This document shows, in pieces, positions 1 through 6,511 of a stretch of DNA of 11,525 bases. This DNA comes from Deltaproteobacteria bacterium. Its GTDB lineage: Bacteria; Desulfobacterota; Desulfobaccia; Desulfobaccales; 0-14-0-80-60-11. The first letter of the stretch is position 1. Every line of letters starts with the position of its first letter. The notes under the pieces were generated by a model. It saw nothing but the letters and a program-made list of their open reading frames with translations. It ran no database searches and had not been told where the DNA came from. The stretch is from the NCBI GenBank assembly GCA_021817645.1, contig JAKAGH010000066.1:1-11525 (forward strand), written 5' to 3'. The translations under genes were made by a program, and so were the position numbers.

Positions 1-50
1 TCAAAGTTCAAGGTTAAGGTAGTGTAAAGCTTATTAAAATGGTGCAGAGC

Positions 51-108
51 GGTGGGGCGGGCCTCCGTGCCCGCCGGGCGCCTGGCGGGCACGGAGGCCC
101 GCCCCACC
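51..108. repeat. Perfect 25-bp inverted repeat (REP-like hairpin)
   Basis: Positions 51-75 and 84-108 are exact reverse complements, separated by 8 nt, and the stem can grow by two more G-C pairs into the spacer. The foot reads GGTGGGGCGGG. It starts 20 nt beyond the mutM stop codon, so it could end or protect the mutM transcript, but no T-run follows it on the minus strand. The palindromic design and GGTGG foot resemble the repeat that flanks the transposase at 8886-9416, though the sequence differs. Its copy number elsewhere in the genome is unknown. Confidence 0.75.
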
Positions 109-127
109 AACTTGGAACCTGTAACTT

Positions 128-952
128 TTATTTCTCTTTCTGGCACCGGGGACAAAAAAAAGTGCTGCGGCCGCCCTGGGCCATCCGCACTAGCGGCTGT
201 CCGCAGGTTTTGCAGGGCTCACCTTCCCGGCCATATACCAGGAGCTCCAACTGAAAGAGACCGGTTTCGCCCTGGCTGTTAAGATAGTCGGAGACCGTGG
301 TGCCGCCCTTGGCGATGGCCGCCTTGAGAATGCGCCGGGTTTCCTTGAGCACCCGGGTCCAGTCCTCCACCGAGAGGTCCCCGGCGGGGGTGGCGGGATG
401 GAGACGAGCCGCGAAGAGAATCTCATTGGCGTAAATGTTGCCGATGCCGGCCAGCACCCGGCCGTCCATCAGGAAGTTCTTCACCGCCCGGGAGCGCGCC
501 CGGGCTTCCTGGGACAGCCATTGGGGGGTCACCTGCCGGGAGAACGGCTCCCGCCCCACCTGGCTCAAAGGGGCCGGGGCCACGCCGGGGGGGAAGACCA
601 GGGCCTGCCCGAAGCGGCGAACGTCCTGGAAGACGAGCTGCAGGCCGCCTTCCAGTTGCAGGAGCAGGTGCGCGTGGGGCAGGGCAGGGGAGGGGGTGGG
701 CTGGAGCAGCAGGCGGCCGGTCATCCCCAGGTGCAGGAGCAGAATTACCTTGCCTTCCAGGTGGAATAAAAGATACTTGCCCCGGCGCTCCAATTCCAAG
801 ATGTTGCGGCCCGGCAGCCAGCGACCAAATTCCCCGGGGGAGGACTCCTGGCGCAGGCGTTTCTCCCCCACGGCCACTGCGAGAATGCGGCGGTTTTGCA
901 GGCGGGGAGCGAGGCCCCGGAGGATGACTTCCACTTCCGGTAGCTCCGGCAT
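128..952 (-). CDS. mutM: Formamidopyrimidine-DNA glycosylase (Fpg/MutM)
   Basis: Bifunctional base-excision-repair enzyme that removes oxidised purines such as 8-oxoguanine and cuts the abasic site by beta,delta-elimination in the cytoplasm. The 274-residue length is normal. It begins MPELPEVE, so the catalytic proline (P2) and glutamate (E3) are in place. Lys59 in RRGKY matches the conserved catalytic lysine. M77 (GMTGR), R112 and F114 (DVRRFG) match the residues that fill the gap left by the flipped base. The helix-two-turn-helix has GIGNIYANE at 169-177. The C-terminal zinc finger uses Cys247, Cys250, Cys267 and Cys270, with the DNA-binding Arg262 in GGRSTFFC. The start is fixed because P2 must follow the initiator Met; a weak TAAGG lies upstream. 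No essential residue is missing. It diverges from the gene at 1147 and appears monocistronic at its 3' end. Confidence 0.97.
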   Translation of the reverse strand: MPELPEVEVILRGLAPRLQNRRILAVAVGEKRLRQESSPGEFGRWLPGRNILELERRGKYLLFHLEGKVILLLHLGMTGRLLLQPTPSPALPHAHLLLQLEGGLQLVFQDVRRFGQALVFPPGVAPAPLSQVGREPFSRQVTPQWLSQEARARSRAVKNFLMDGRVLAGIGNIYANEILFAARLHPATPAGDLSVEDWTRVLKETRRILKAAIAKGGTTVSDYLNSQGETGLFQLELLVYGREGEPCKTCGQPLVRMAQGGRSTFFCPRCQKEK

Positions 953-1146
953 GAGCCTTACCCCCCCCCAAGGCCAAAAAATATAAGAAAATTTTGCATA
1001 TGCGCCTTAAAGAAATTTATCACTTCTTTCGATATACATAATTGAAAGCTTTCTATTGAGAAAGAAGCCTTAGCCGCGGCGAAACGGCTCTGGAAGAAAG
1101 CCAGCCCGGCCGCGGCCGGATTACTCTGGCAGGTGATTAACCAGCA
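953..1146. promoter_or_regulatory. Divergent intergenic region of mutM and the VWA gene
   Basis: This 194-bp gap must hold the promoters of both divergent genes. The part from about 975 to 1065 is AT-rich. It contains a perfect 10-bp palindrome GAAAGCTTTC (1044-1053) nested between inverted copies of CTTCTTTC (1023-1030) and GAAAGAAG (1060-1067), which could be an operator. A 14-bp self-complementary run CCGGCCGCGGCCGG lies at 1106-1119 in the leader of the plus-strand gene. I could not pick out a convincing -35/-10 pair. A start-less coding-like frame (1046-1159) crosses the right half; see findings. Confidence 0.35.
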
Positions 1147-3213
1147 ATGGCCAGATTAAATAGAACGGGTGCCGTTCTCCTCTTTTTAGGGCTTCTGGCG
1201 GGCCTCTGGCTCCCCCAGGCGGCCGCGGCCCGGGAAGTCCACCTCGTCATGGCCCTGGATATTTCCGGGAGCATGAAGCACACCGATCCCCTGCGCCTCC
1301 TCCCCAAAGCGGCCAACATCATGGTGGGACTCCTGAACGAGAAGGACCACCTGGGGATTATCACTTTCGAGGACGTGACCAAGACCCGCTTGCCTGCCGG
1401 TCCGCTGACGCCGGCGCAGAAACGCCGGGGATTTCAGGAATTGGCGCATCTGCAGCCCAAGGGCTTGTACACCGATATCTATCAAGCCCTGGTGGACGCG
1501 TTAAAAGCCAGCAAACCGGCCGGAGAGGCACAGCGCGCGGTGCTGCTGATTTCTGACGGTCAGATGGATATCGATCCCCTGAGAGGTAACTCTAAGGTAT
1601 TTGTGGAGCGGGTGCATCAACAAATTATTCCCGCGTACAAGAAAGCCGGCATTCCCATATACACCGTGGCCTTTACCCCCGAAAGCGACCAGGCCCTGCT
1701 CAAGACTATGGCTGATGAGACCGGGGGGCGGTTCCTCCTGATCCCCACGGCCCAGGACCTGCACCAGGCGTTCCTAAAATTTTATGAGACCTTAAAAGGG
1801 CCGCAACTTGCTCCCCTGGTGGGCAACCGCTTCCTGATCGATCCCGAGGTCCAGGAGGCCATCCTGGTGGTCACCCGTTCCCAACAGGGCAAAGCGATTC
1901 TCCTGGAAGACCCCAAAGGCCGGAAGCTTACTCCGGCTACCGAGGGGACCCGGTGGTTTTCCTCACCCACCTTTGACATGGTGACCCTGCCTAAGCCCGA
2001 GCCGGGCAACTGGACGGTATCCGGCCATAAAGACGGAGACGGCAAGATCATCCTGATGACGGACCTGAAACTGGAGTGCCCCCATCTGCCGCAAGAGGCC
2101 GGTGCGGATGAGTGCCTGTCGGCCGGAGCCTTATTGCAGGATAAGGACCAGCCGGTGGCGACGCCGGAAGTCCTGAGCCAGACTTCGTTCACCGCGGAGC
2201 TCAAGGCGGAAGGGGGCAAGCCGGTGCAGTTGCCCATGGGCCCGCCGCCTCCGGAACAGAAGGAGCTTTGGCCCGCCAACGCCCGGGTGGCGAGATTCCC
2301 GGCGTTCTGCGCCCCGGGAATGTGGCAGCTCCGGATCCGGGTTCTGGGTAAGACCTTCCAGCGGGAAAGGAATATTTTCCTCAAAGTCACCCACCCGTGG
2401 TATCAGGCCCAACCGGTCTCCGGCGAGGGAAAGAGCGAAGTGGAATTCCACCCCGTCCCGGGCCGGGAAGCCGCGCAATTGACTGGATGGCTCAACATCA
2501 TCTCCCCGGACCGGGGGGTCGCGGCCAAGTTTGTGCAACCCCCGCCGGGGAAAGGATTTTCCCTGGCTCTGCCCCCTGATCTTTGCGGCAAGTGCCTGGT
2601 CAACGCCCAGTTGAGCGGCACCACGGCCTCAGGCCGGCCCCTGGTTCTGCAGACGCTGCCGGTGAAGGTGGACCTGGACCCGGCTGCCGGCGGCGCCGCG
2701 CCCGGGATAGGTCCAAGGAGCGCCACGGCAGCTACCTCGGTCAAAAAGGCTGGCGCAGTAGTTCCCCGAAACCGGAAGTGGCTCTGGGGCGTTTTGGGGC
2801 TGACGGCGGTAGTGGCAGCTATGCTGGGGGGAGCGGCTTTATGGTTCCGGCCCCAGGCGCTGCGCATCTTCCGGCGTCGGCCGCCCACCGAAGAAGAGCT
2901 GGAAAACATGACCCCGGAACAGCTTAATCTGTTACTCCGGGCCCAGGTGGAAAGCCTGCAAAAAGAAAGGGGTGTGCTCCAGGCGGATTTGGGAGAGCTG
3001 CTTGCGGATAGGGAGAAGCTCCTGGCCGCCAAGGAGGAATTGGAGGCCAGGCTGGGGCAGCCTTCCCGGGATTATCAGGAAAAGTCCAAGGTCATCAAGG
3101 AGCTGGAAAAAAGGCTGGAGGATGCAGAAAAAGAGGCCAAATCGGTGCAGGAAGAATACATGGCCCTCTATGCCCGCAGCCAGGCGGAGAAGCAAGTAAT
3201 CAAGAAGGGTTGA
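1147..3213 (+). CDS. Secreted, membrane-anchored von Willebrand factor A protein with C-terminal coiled coil
   Basis: 688 residues. A signal peptide covers about residues 1-28 (hydrophobic LLFLGLLAGLWL, then AAAA). A VWA domain follows at about 30-225 with a complete metal-ion-dependent adhesion site: D38-I-S40-G-S42, T109 (YTD) and D137 (SDG). Residues of about 230-520 show no recognisable domain and could be beta-rich. A low-complexity Ala/Gly stretch leads to one membrane helix at about 545-567, followed by basic residues (RIFRRR) and a heptad-like, charge-rich coiled coil from about 582 to the end. With the signal cleaved, the VWA part should lie in the periplasm and the coiled coil in the cytoplasm. 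VWA domains usually bind protein partners through a metal ion; the partner here is unknown. The Shine-Dalgarno (AGGTGA) is weak and about 12 nt from the ATG. It stands alone, with no MoxR ATPase or BatA/B-type neighbour in the window, so no function is assigned. Confidence 0.9.
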   Translation: MARLNRTGAVLLFLGLLAGLWLPQAAAAREVHLVMALDISGSMKHTDPLRLLPKAANIMVGLLNEKDHLGIITFEDVTKTRLPAGPLTPAQKRRGFQELAHLQPKGLYTDIYQALVDALKASKPAGEAQRAVLLISDGQMDIDPLRGNSKVFVERVHQQIIPAYKKAGIPIYTVAFTPESDQALLKTMADETGGRFLLIPTAQDLHQAFLKFYETLKGPQLAPLVGNRFLIDPEVQEAILVVTRSQQGKAILLEDPKGRKLTPATEGTRWFSSPTFDMVTLPKPEPGNWTVSGHKDGDGKIILMTDLKLECPHLPQEAGADECLSAGALLQDKDQPVATPEVLSQTSFTAELKAEGGKPVQLPMGPPPPEQKELWPANARVARFPAFCAPGMWQLRIRVLGKTFQRERNIFLKVTHPWYQAQPVSGEGKSEVEFHPVPGREAAQLTGWLNIISPDRGVAAKFVQPPPGKGFSLALPPDLCGKCLVNAQLSGTTASGRPLVLQTLPVKVDLDPAAGGAAPGIGPRSATAATSVKKAGAVVPRNRKWLWGVLGLTAVVAAMLGGAALWFRPQALRIFRRRPPTEEELENMTPEQLNLLLRAQVESLQKERGVLQADLGELLADREKLLAAKEELEARLGQPSRDYQEKSKVIKELEKRLEDAEKEAKSVQEEYMALYARSQAEKQVIKKG

Positions 3214-3519
3214 GCCGCGGTAAGAAGACTTGCCGCAGCTGGGCCCACCCCCCCAGCCGTGCAGTGAAATTTCCCCAGCTTACCCCCTCCAAAGGTTGCC
3301 GCCGGCAAACCGCGGTCCAGTGAAAACGCGGGCTATCCGGGATAAGTCTCCTGCCTCTTATACCAAGTCGCAATCAAACGACAATTTTTTTGTAGCGGTG
3401 GACCCATGTGTCCGCCCGGGCGTTCGCAGATACCACTGGGTTAATGTTACGATCGTATTGATTTTTAAGGACCGATTGTGTTTTTGCGAACCCCCGGGGG
3501 GCACGCACGGGTGCCCCCC
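3214..3519. other. Convergent 306-bp gap with two REP-like hairpins
   Basis: This lies between the 3' ends of the VWA gene (+) and the SphA-family gene (-). No credible coding frame was seen. Its right half holds two REP-like palindromes, listed separately. The left half (3214-3385) shows no recognised RNA motif, and no clear T-run terminator follows the VWA stop. Confidence 0.6.
3388..3417 (+). repeat. REP-like hairpin with GTAG foot
   Basis: The sequence TTTTGTAG is followed by GGTGGAC (3397-3403), the loop CCATGT and GTCCGCC (3410-3416), giving a 7-bp stem with one G-T wobble. The GTAG foot and the CCATGT loop recur at 10399-10425, which ties the two together as one repeat family. GTAG next to a hairpin is the hallmark of bacterial REP elements recognised by REP-associated tyrosine transposases. 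Confidence 0.55.
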
Positions 3520-3525
3520 CTACAA
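3496..3525 (-). repeat. REP-like hairpin at the 3' end of the SphA-family gene
   Basis: GGGGGGCAC (3496-3504) and GTGCCCCCC (3511-3519) form a perfect 9-bp stem with a 6-nt loop. Read on the minus strand, the element begins TTTGTAGGGGGGCAC, so it has the same GTAG foot as the elements at 3388 and 10399 but in the opposite orientation. The TAG of that foot is the stop codon of the minus-strand gene (3520-3522). The repeat thus abuts the coding region and may have supplied its stop and a 3' hairpin. Confidence 0.6.
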
Positions 3526-4512
3526 ACCCAAACTCAAAGTCAGGTAGCAGGACTGGCCGTCGAAACGGTTATGGACTTTGACTTCGTTGTAATACCTGGC
3601 ACTGACGCCGATGGCATGGGTGCCGATTTTGCCGCTATAGGAGAGGCACGGCCCCAGGGCGATGGTCTGGCCGTGGAAGGCCCCCAGGGTGGCGCCGGTG
3701 CCGGTGTCCGCGGTCATTTGGTTATAGATGTAGCCCGTCAGCCCCGCGGCGAAGCCCAGGGGCAAGTGTTGGCCCAGGTAGTACTCCAAATGGAGTTCCT
3801 GCCCGGTGGTGTACTGAGTGGCAGGGTTTTTCACGTTCACGGTGTAGCCCAGGGAAAGAGAGACTTCCTGCCCGTATTTGGGGTGCAGCCAGGTGACCGC
3901 CACGTTGGGCTCCAGGGCCCAGCGGTTCAGCCCCGTGTTCAGCCGGCGCTCGGCATTATATGAGCCCACCGGGGCGTACCAGTTGCCGCAGGCCAGGATA
4001 TGAAAATTACCCAGGTGCCAGCCGAGACTGATGGGGGTGATCACCAGGTCCGACACCCCGGTGTAAGTCCCTTCCTCGCTGCCGCCGAAGCGCCGGTCGA
4101 GGAAGCGGTTGAGGTTCGGGAATTTGGTGTCGAAGGACAGCGTGCCTTTCAAAAAGGAATTGGTCACCGAAGACCAGATGAGCCCCACCGCATAGTTGGC
4201 CCCAAAAATCTTCAGGGGCGTCACATAAGAACCTGCAACCAGGTCGGTGATCAGGCGGCTGCGCAAATCCACCTCGACCCGGCCGGAAAACGGCATGATT
4301 TTCGCGTTTCCCTGATAGGCATAGAAATCATTGCGCAAATAGAAGCCGGGCTCGGGCATAAAACCGGCCAGGGAGCTTTGATAGCCCAACATGTAAATGC
4401 CGGTCCCGAACTCCGCGGCCACGGCGGGAGATAGCAGCAACAAGGACATAATGAGCGTCAGGACGGCGGCCGCAGCCCGAAGCTGCCGGGTGATCTTTCT
4501 CAAGTAATGCAT
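3520..4512 (-). CDS. SphA / phenol MetA-pathway family outer-membrane protein
   Basis: 330 residues with a signal peptide (about 1-33, ending PAVAA). The rest alternates polar and aromatic residues, as expected of an outer-membrane beta-barrel. The motifs GTGIYMLGYQSSLAGFMPEPG (near 36-56), GVSDLVITPISLGWHLGNFH (152-171), WYAPVGSYN (178-186), LNTGLNRW (191-198) and the late GYIYNQMTADTG fit the family annotated as SphA or MetA-pathway of phenol degradation (Phenol_MetA_deg, COG4313). Members lie near aromatic-degradation genes in some bacteria and are thought to help hydrophobic compounds across the outer membrane; no such catabolic genes are visible here, so the substrate is unknown. The start has a good GGAGG about 7 nt upstream. 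A short coding-like frame ends 18 nt before the ATG and probably shares its transcript. Confidence 0.85.
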   Translation of the reverse strand: MHYLRKITRQLRAAAAVLTLIMSLLLLSPAVAAEFGTGIYMLGYQSSLAGFMPEPGFYLRNDFYAYQGNAKIMPFSGRVEVDLRSRLITDLVAGSYVTPLKIFGANYAVGLIWSSVTNSFLKGTLSFDTKFPNLNRFLDRRFGGSEEGTYTGVSDLVITPISLGWHLGNFHILACGNWYAPVGSYNAERRLNTGLNRWALEPNVAVTWLHPKYGQEVSLSLGYTVNVKNPATQYTTGQELHLEYYLGQHLPLGFAAGLTGYIYNQMTADTGTGATLGAFHGQTIALGPCLSYSGKIGTHAIGVSARYYNEVKVHNRFDGQSCYLTLSLGL

Positions 4513-4530
4513 GTTGCCGCCTCCATCATC

Positions 4531-4665
4531 TCAGTCGAAAATCGGCTTCTTCACCAGGGCCGGCACCACCGGCTTGAAGGCCAAGGGGAGATTGAAGCGC
4601 TGGCCGCAATCGTCGGATGGCCGGGCCCACCGCCCATGGACTTTTTCGAAAAATTTTGGTTACAT
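4531..4665 (-). pseudogene. Small coding-like frame with TAA as codon 2
   Basis: On the minus strand an AGGAGG (4675-4670) is followed 4 nt later by ATG (4665-4663), then immediately TAA (4662-4660). The same frame then runs open for 42 codons (it reads PKFFEKVHGRW..., ending KKPIFD) to a TGA at 4533-4531, 18 nt before the SphA-family ATG. By my count GC by codon position is about 62, 40 and 76%, the order typical of real coding DNA in a GC-rich genome. One base change (for example AAA to TAA) would explain the break. A perfect TATAAT lies just upstream. I recognise no family for the peptide. It may be a young pseudogene, a sequencing error, or a start-stop control element ahead of the porin-like gene. 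Confidence 0.4.
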
Positions 4666-4690
4666 TACGCCTCCTAAATTCCTAATTCAA

Positions 4691-4696
4691 ATTATA
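4691..4696 (-). promoter_or_regulatory. Candidate -10 box for the minus-strand transcript
   Basis: A perfect TATAAT on the minus strand in an AT-rich stretch. Transcription would start near 4684, leaving about 19 nt before the ATG of the small frame at 4665, with an AGGAGG in between. No good -35 is visible at 16-18 nt, so an activator or another sigma factor may be needed. Inference only. Confidence 0.35.
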
Positions 4697-4925
4697 TTTT
4701 TCAATCTTGCCACTGGCCTGACAGAGAAAATGCATATAAAAATAGAATCACAGACGACTCAATAGTATGGAAAATTCCGGGCATGACCAACCAGGCGACG
4801 ATGACGGTTTGCAGGAAGAGCCGATGATGGTGAGAACCTGCAAAGAAGGAAAGGCCACTTACCGGGCCGCGGGCATTTAAGAAAATCGGTTAAGCCAACG
4901 ATCTTAAAGACTAAGGAGGAAGATT

Positions 4926-5801
4926 ATGAGACAAAAGATGTCCTGGGGGTTGGGCCTGTTAGCGCTCCTGCTTCTGGTGGCCCCCGCAATCGGTCTGGCC
5001 CAGGAAAAGGCACCGGCCCCCAAAGCCGTCGCGCCGGCGCCTCCGGCTGCAAGTCAGCCCGCTCCGGCGGCCAAAGAGACCACGCCCGCGCCGGATGCCA
5101 AGCAAATACTGCAAAAGATGTGTGACTTTCTGAAGAATCAGCAGCAATTCTCCTTCAAAGCCGAGGTTACCGATGACCAGGTCTATGCCGGCGGCCGGAA
5201 ATTGCAGTACGGCCTGGATGTGGAGGCGTTCTTCCGGCGTCCGGACAAGCTTCGGATCAACGGTGACGGCGACGTGGAGAGCAAGCAGCTGTTCTTCGAC
5301 GGCAAGACCCTCACCCTGTATGATAAGGACAAGAACCACTATGGCAGCCTGGAAATCCCCGGCGACATCGACGCCGCCCTGGATAAGGCCGGCAAGGAAT
5401 ACGGGGTGCGCGTGGGCCTGGCCGAATTGGGCGCCAACCGCCTGGCGGCACATGCCAGCCAGGGGGTGACCAACGCCTTATATGTGGGTGAAAGCAAAGT
5501 CCGGGGGGTCACCTGTCAGCACCTGGCTTTCGACAAAGAGAAGGTTCATTACCAATTGTGGATCGATACCGGAGACAAGCCGCTGTTGCGCAAGGTAGTG
5601 GTCACTCAAAAGAAGCTCTCCGGCGGCCCCCAGTGGACCGCCTATTTCTCGGATTGGAACTTCGCCCCCCAGCTGGCGGACAGCCTGTTCACCTTCTCGC
5701 CGCCTCCAGGGGCCCAAAAGATCAAATTCATGCCGGTAAAAAAGGCCGCGCCCCCGGCGCCCAAGCCGGCTAAGTCCAAGAAGAAAGGGGGTGCGTCATG
5801 A
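4926..5801 (+). CDS. DUF2092-like predicted periplasmic protein
   Basis: 291 residues. A signal peptide (about 1-25, cleavage likely after GLA) is followed by a Pro/Ala linker (26-57). A globular domain of about 58-275 resembles DUF2092: it has a helical start (QILQKMCDFLKNQQQFSF), the RRPDKLRINGDGD segment, FFDGKTLTLYDKDKNHYGS, a YVGESKVRGVTCQHLAF region, a QLWID strand and a final FTFSPPPGAQKIKF. This pattern of antiparallel strands is reminiscent of the LolA/LolB-like lipoprotein-carrier fold, but that is fold-level inference and no enzymatic function is known. The C-terminus is a Lys/Pro tail. The Shine-Dalgarno AAGGAGG sits about 6 nt before the ATG. It overlaps the next gene by ATGA, so the two are translationally coupled and probably act together in the envelope. 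Confidence 0.85.
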   Translation: MRQKMSWGLGLLALLLLVAPAIGLAQEKAPAPKAVAPAPPAASQPAPAAKETTPAPDAKQILQKMCDFLKNQQQFSFKAEVTDDQVYAGGRKLQYGLDVEAFFRRPDKLRINGDGDVESKQLFFDGKTLTLYDKDKNHYGSLEIPGDIDAALDKAGKEYGVRVGLAELGANRLAAHASQGVTNALYVGESKVRGVTCQHLAFDKEKVHYQLWIDTGDKPLLRKVVVTQKKLSGGPQWTAYFSDWNFAPQLADSLFTFSPPPGAQKIKFMPVKKAAPPAPKPAKSKKKGGAS

Positions 5802-6448
5802 GACTGAAGCAAACCATAGGACAGCTGGCGGTGCTCTGCTTGATCGGGTTTCTGCTGGGCTTGCCGGTGATGATTCAAGAAGTCCAGGCCCGGGGTGGCG
5901 GCGGCCATGGTGGTGGCGGCGGGTTTGCTGGTTCCCACGGCGGCGGCTACCACAGCGGCGGCTTCGGCGGGGGCAGTTTCCACCCGGAGACTTACCATGC
6001 CTCGGGGTTCGAGCCGGGCCGCGGGTATCAACATGCCGCTCGCCCCGAACCGGGGCCGGGACCTCGTCCGGGACCGCAACCAGGACCGGGTCCGCATCCG
6101 GGACCGGGACCTCATCCTGGCCCTCCGGGTCCCCATCCCGGTCCGCCAGGTCCTCACCCTGGTCCTGGCCCCTATCACCCGTATAACCCCAACATCAACG
6201 TCAATAGAAATGTGAACGTTCAGGGCGGCGGTTGGGGACCCTACTACGGCGGCCCCGGGTGGGGCGGTGTCGCGGCGGGGACAGCCGCGGGTCTGGCGGT
6301 GGGCGCAGTCGTGGGGGGCCTGTCCAGCAGCGCCCAGCCCATGGTCGTCAACAATCAGACCTACTATTATGATAGCGGGACGTACTATCAGCCCTGTTAT
6401 CAAGGCACAGAATCAGGCTATTGCGTGGTCCCGAACCCCAATCAATAG
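5798..6448 (+). CDS. Secreted Gly/His- and Pro-Gly-His-rich protein of unknown function
   Basis: 216 residues, starting within the stop codon of the DUF2092-like gene (ATGA overlap), with a purine-rich AAGGGGGTG just upstream. A signal peptide covers about 1-31 (ending VQA). Next is a Gly/His-rich region (32-70), then a low-complexity Pro-Gly-Arg/Gln/His region (83-131) built on PGPxPGP and GPPGPHP units. An Asn/Val stretch (NINVNRNVNV) follows, then a glycine-zipper-like hydrophobic segment (about 157-176) and a Tyr-rich end with NNQTYYYDSGTYYQPCYQG and cysteines 200 and 209. Similar Tyr/Cys ends occur in small secreted bacterial proteins, but I cannot name the family. The zipper segment could enter or bridge a membrane, and the histidines could bind metal; both are inference. 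Base composition of the repeat region is strongly biased. Confidence 0.75.
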   Translation: MRLKQTIGQLAVLCLIGFLLGLPVMIQEVQARGGGGHGGGGGFAGSHGGGYHSGGFGGGSFHPETYHASGFEPGRGYQHAARPEPGPGPRPGPQPGPGPHPGPGPHPGPPGPHPGPPGPHPGPGPYHPYNPNINVNRNVNVQGGGWGPYYGGPGWGGVAAGTAAGLAVGAVVGGLSSSAQPMVVNNQTYYYDSGTYYQPCYQGTESGYCVVPNPNQ

Positions 6449-6474
6449 CTCGATTAAAAGGTGATTACCTGAAA

Positions 6475-6505
6475 CAGCCAGGCCCTCCGCCGGAGGGCCT
6501 GGCTG
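6475..6505. terminator. Strong hairpin between convergent operons
   Basis: CAGCCAGGCCCTCC (6475-6488) and its exact complement (6492-6505) form a perfect 14-bp stem with a 3-nt loop. It lies 26 nt after the plus-strand operon and 6 nt after the minus-strand zinc-ribbon stop, so it can serve both. The T-runs on either side are short (GGTTTAG; TTTCAGG), so it is not a textbook intrinsic terminator. Confidence 0.65.
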
Positions 6506-6511
6506 CCTGGT

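Larger units (their letters stand above)
4513..4925. other. Divergent 413-bp gap between the SphA-family gene and the DUF2092 operon
   Basis: The left part holds the interrupted small frame at 4531-4665 and its ribosome-binding site. The AT-rich centre (about 4675-4760) should hold the promoters for both directions: a perfect minus-strand TATAAT at 4691-4696 and a TATAAA on the plus strand at 4735-4740, neither with a convincing -35. The right part contains a 37-codon frame (4767-4880, starting MENSGHDQPG) with coding-like codon composition but no Shine-Dalgarno, so I do not call it a gene. A strong AAGGAGG at about 4914-4920 serves the gene at 4926. Confidence 0.5.

Noticed and set aside
39..282. 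Plus-strand frames over the first 280 bases
   Set aside because: They run through the 25-bp inverted repeat and antisense to the 3' end of mutM, whose frame is certain.
423..986. Long frames on both strands inside mutM
   Set aside because: They are Pro/Arg/Gly-rich shadows of mutM in GC-rich DNA; all conserved Fpg residues lie in the 128-952 frame.
4767..4880. 37-codon plus-strand frame MENSGHDQPGDDDG... before the DUF2092-like gene
   Set aside because: Codon composition looks coding-like, but there is no ribosome-binding site, no recognised family, and frames of this length are common by chance in this base composition.
5642..6403. 253-codon minus-strand frame opposite the Gly/Pro-rich gene
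   Set aside because: It mirrors the low-complexity repeats (RTRSRPR, RMRTRSW), lacks a Shine-Dalgarno and domain, and crosses the end of the well-supported DUF2092-like gene.
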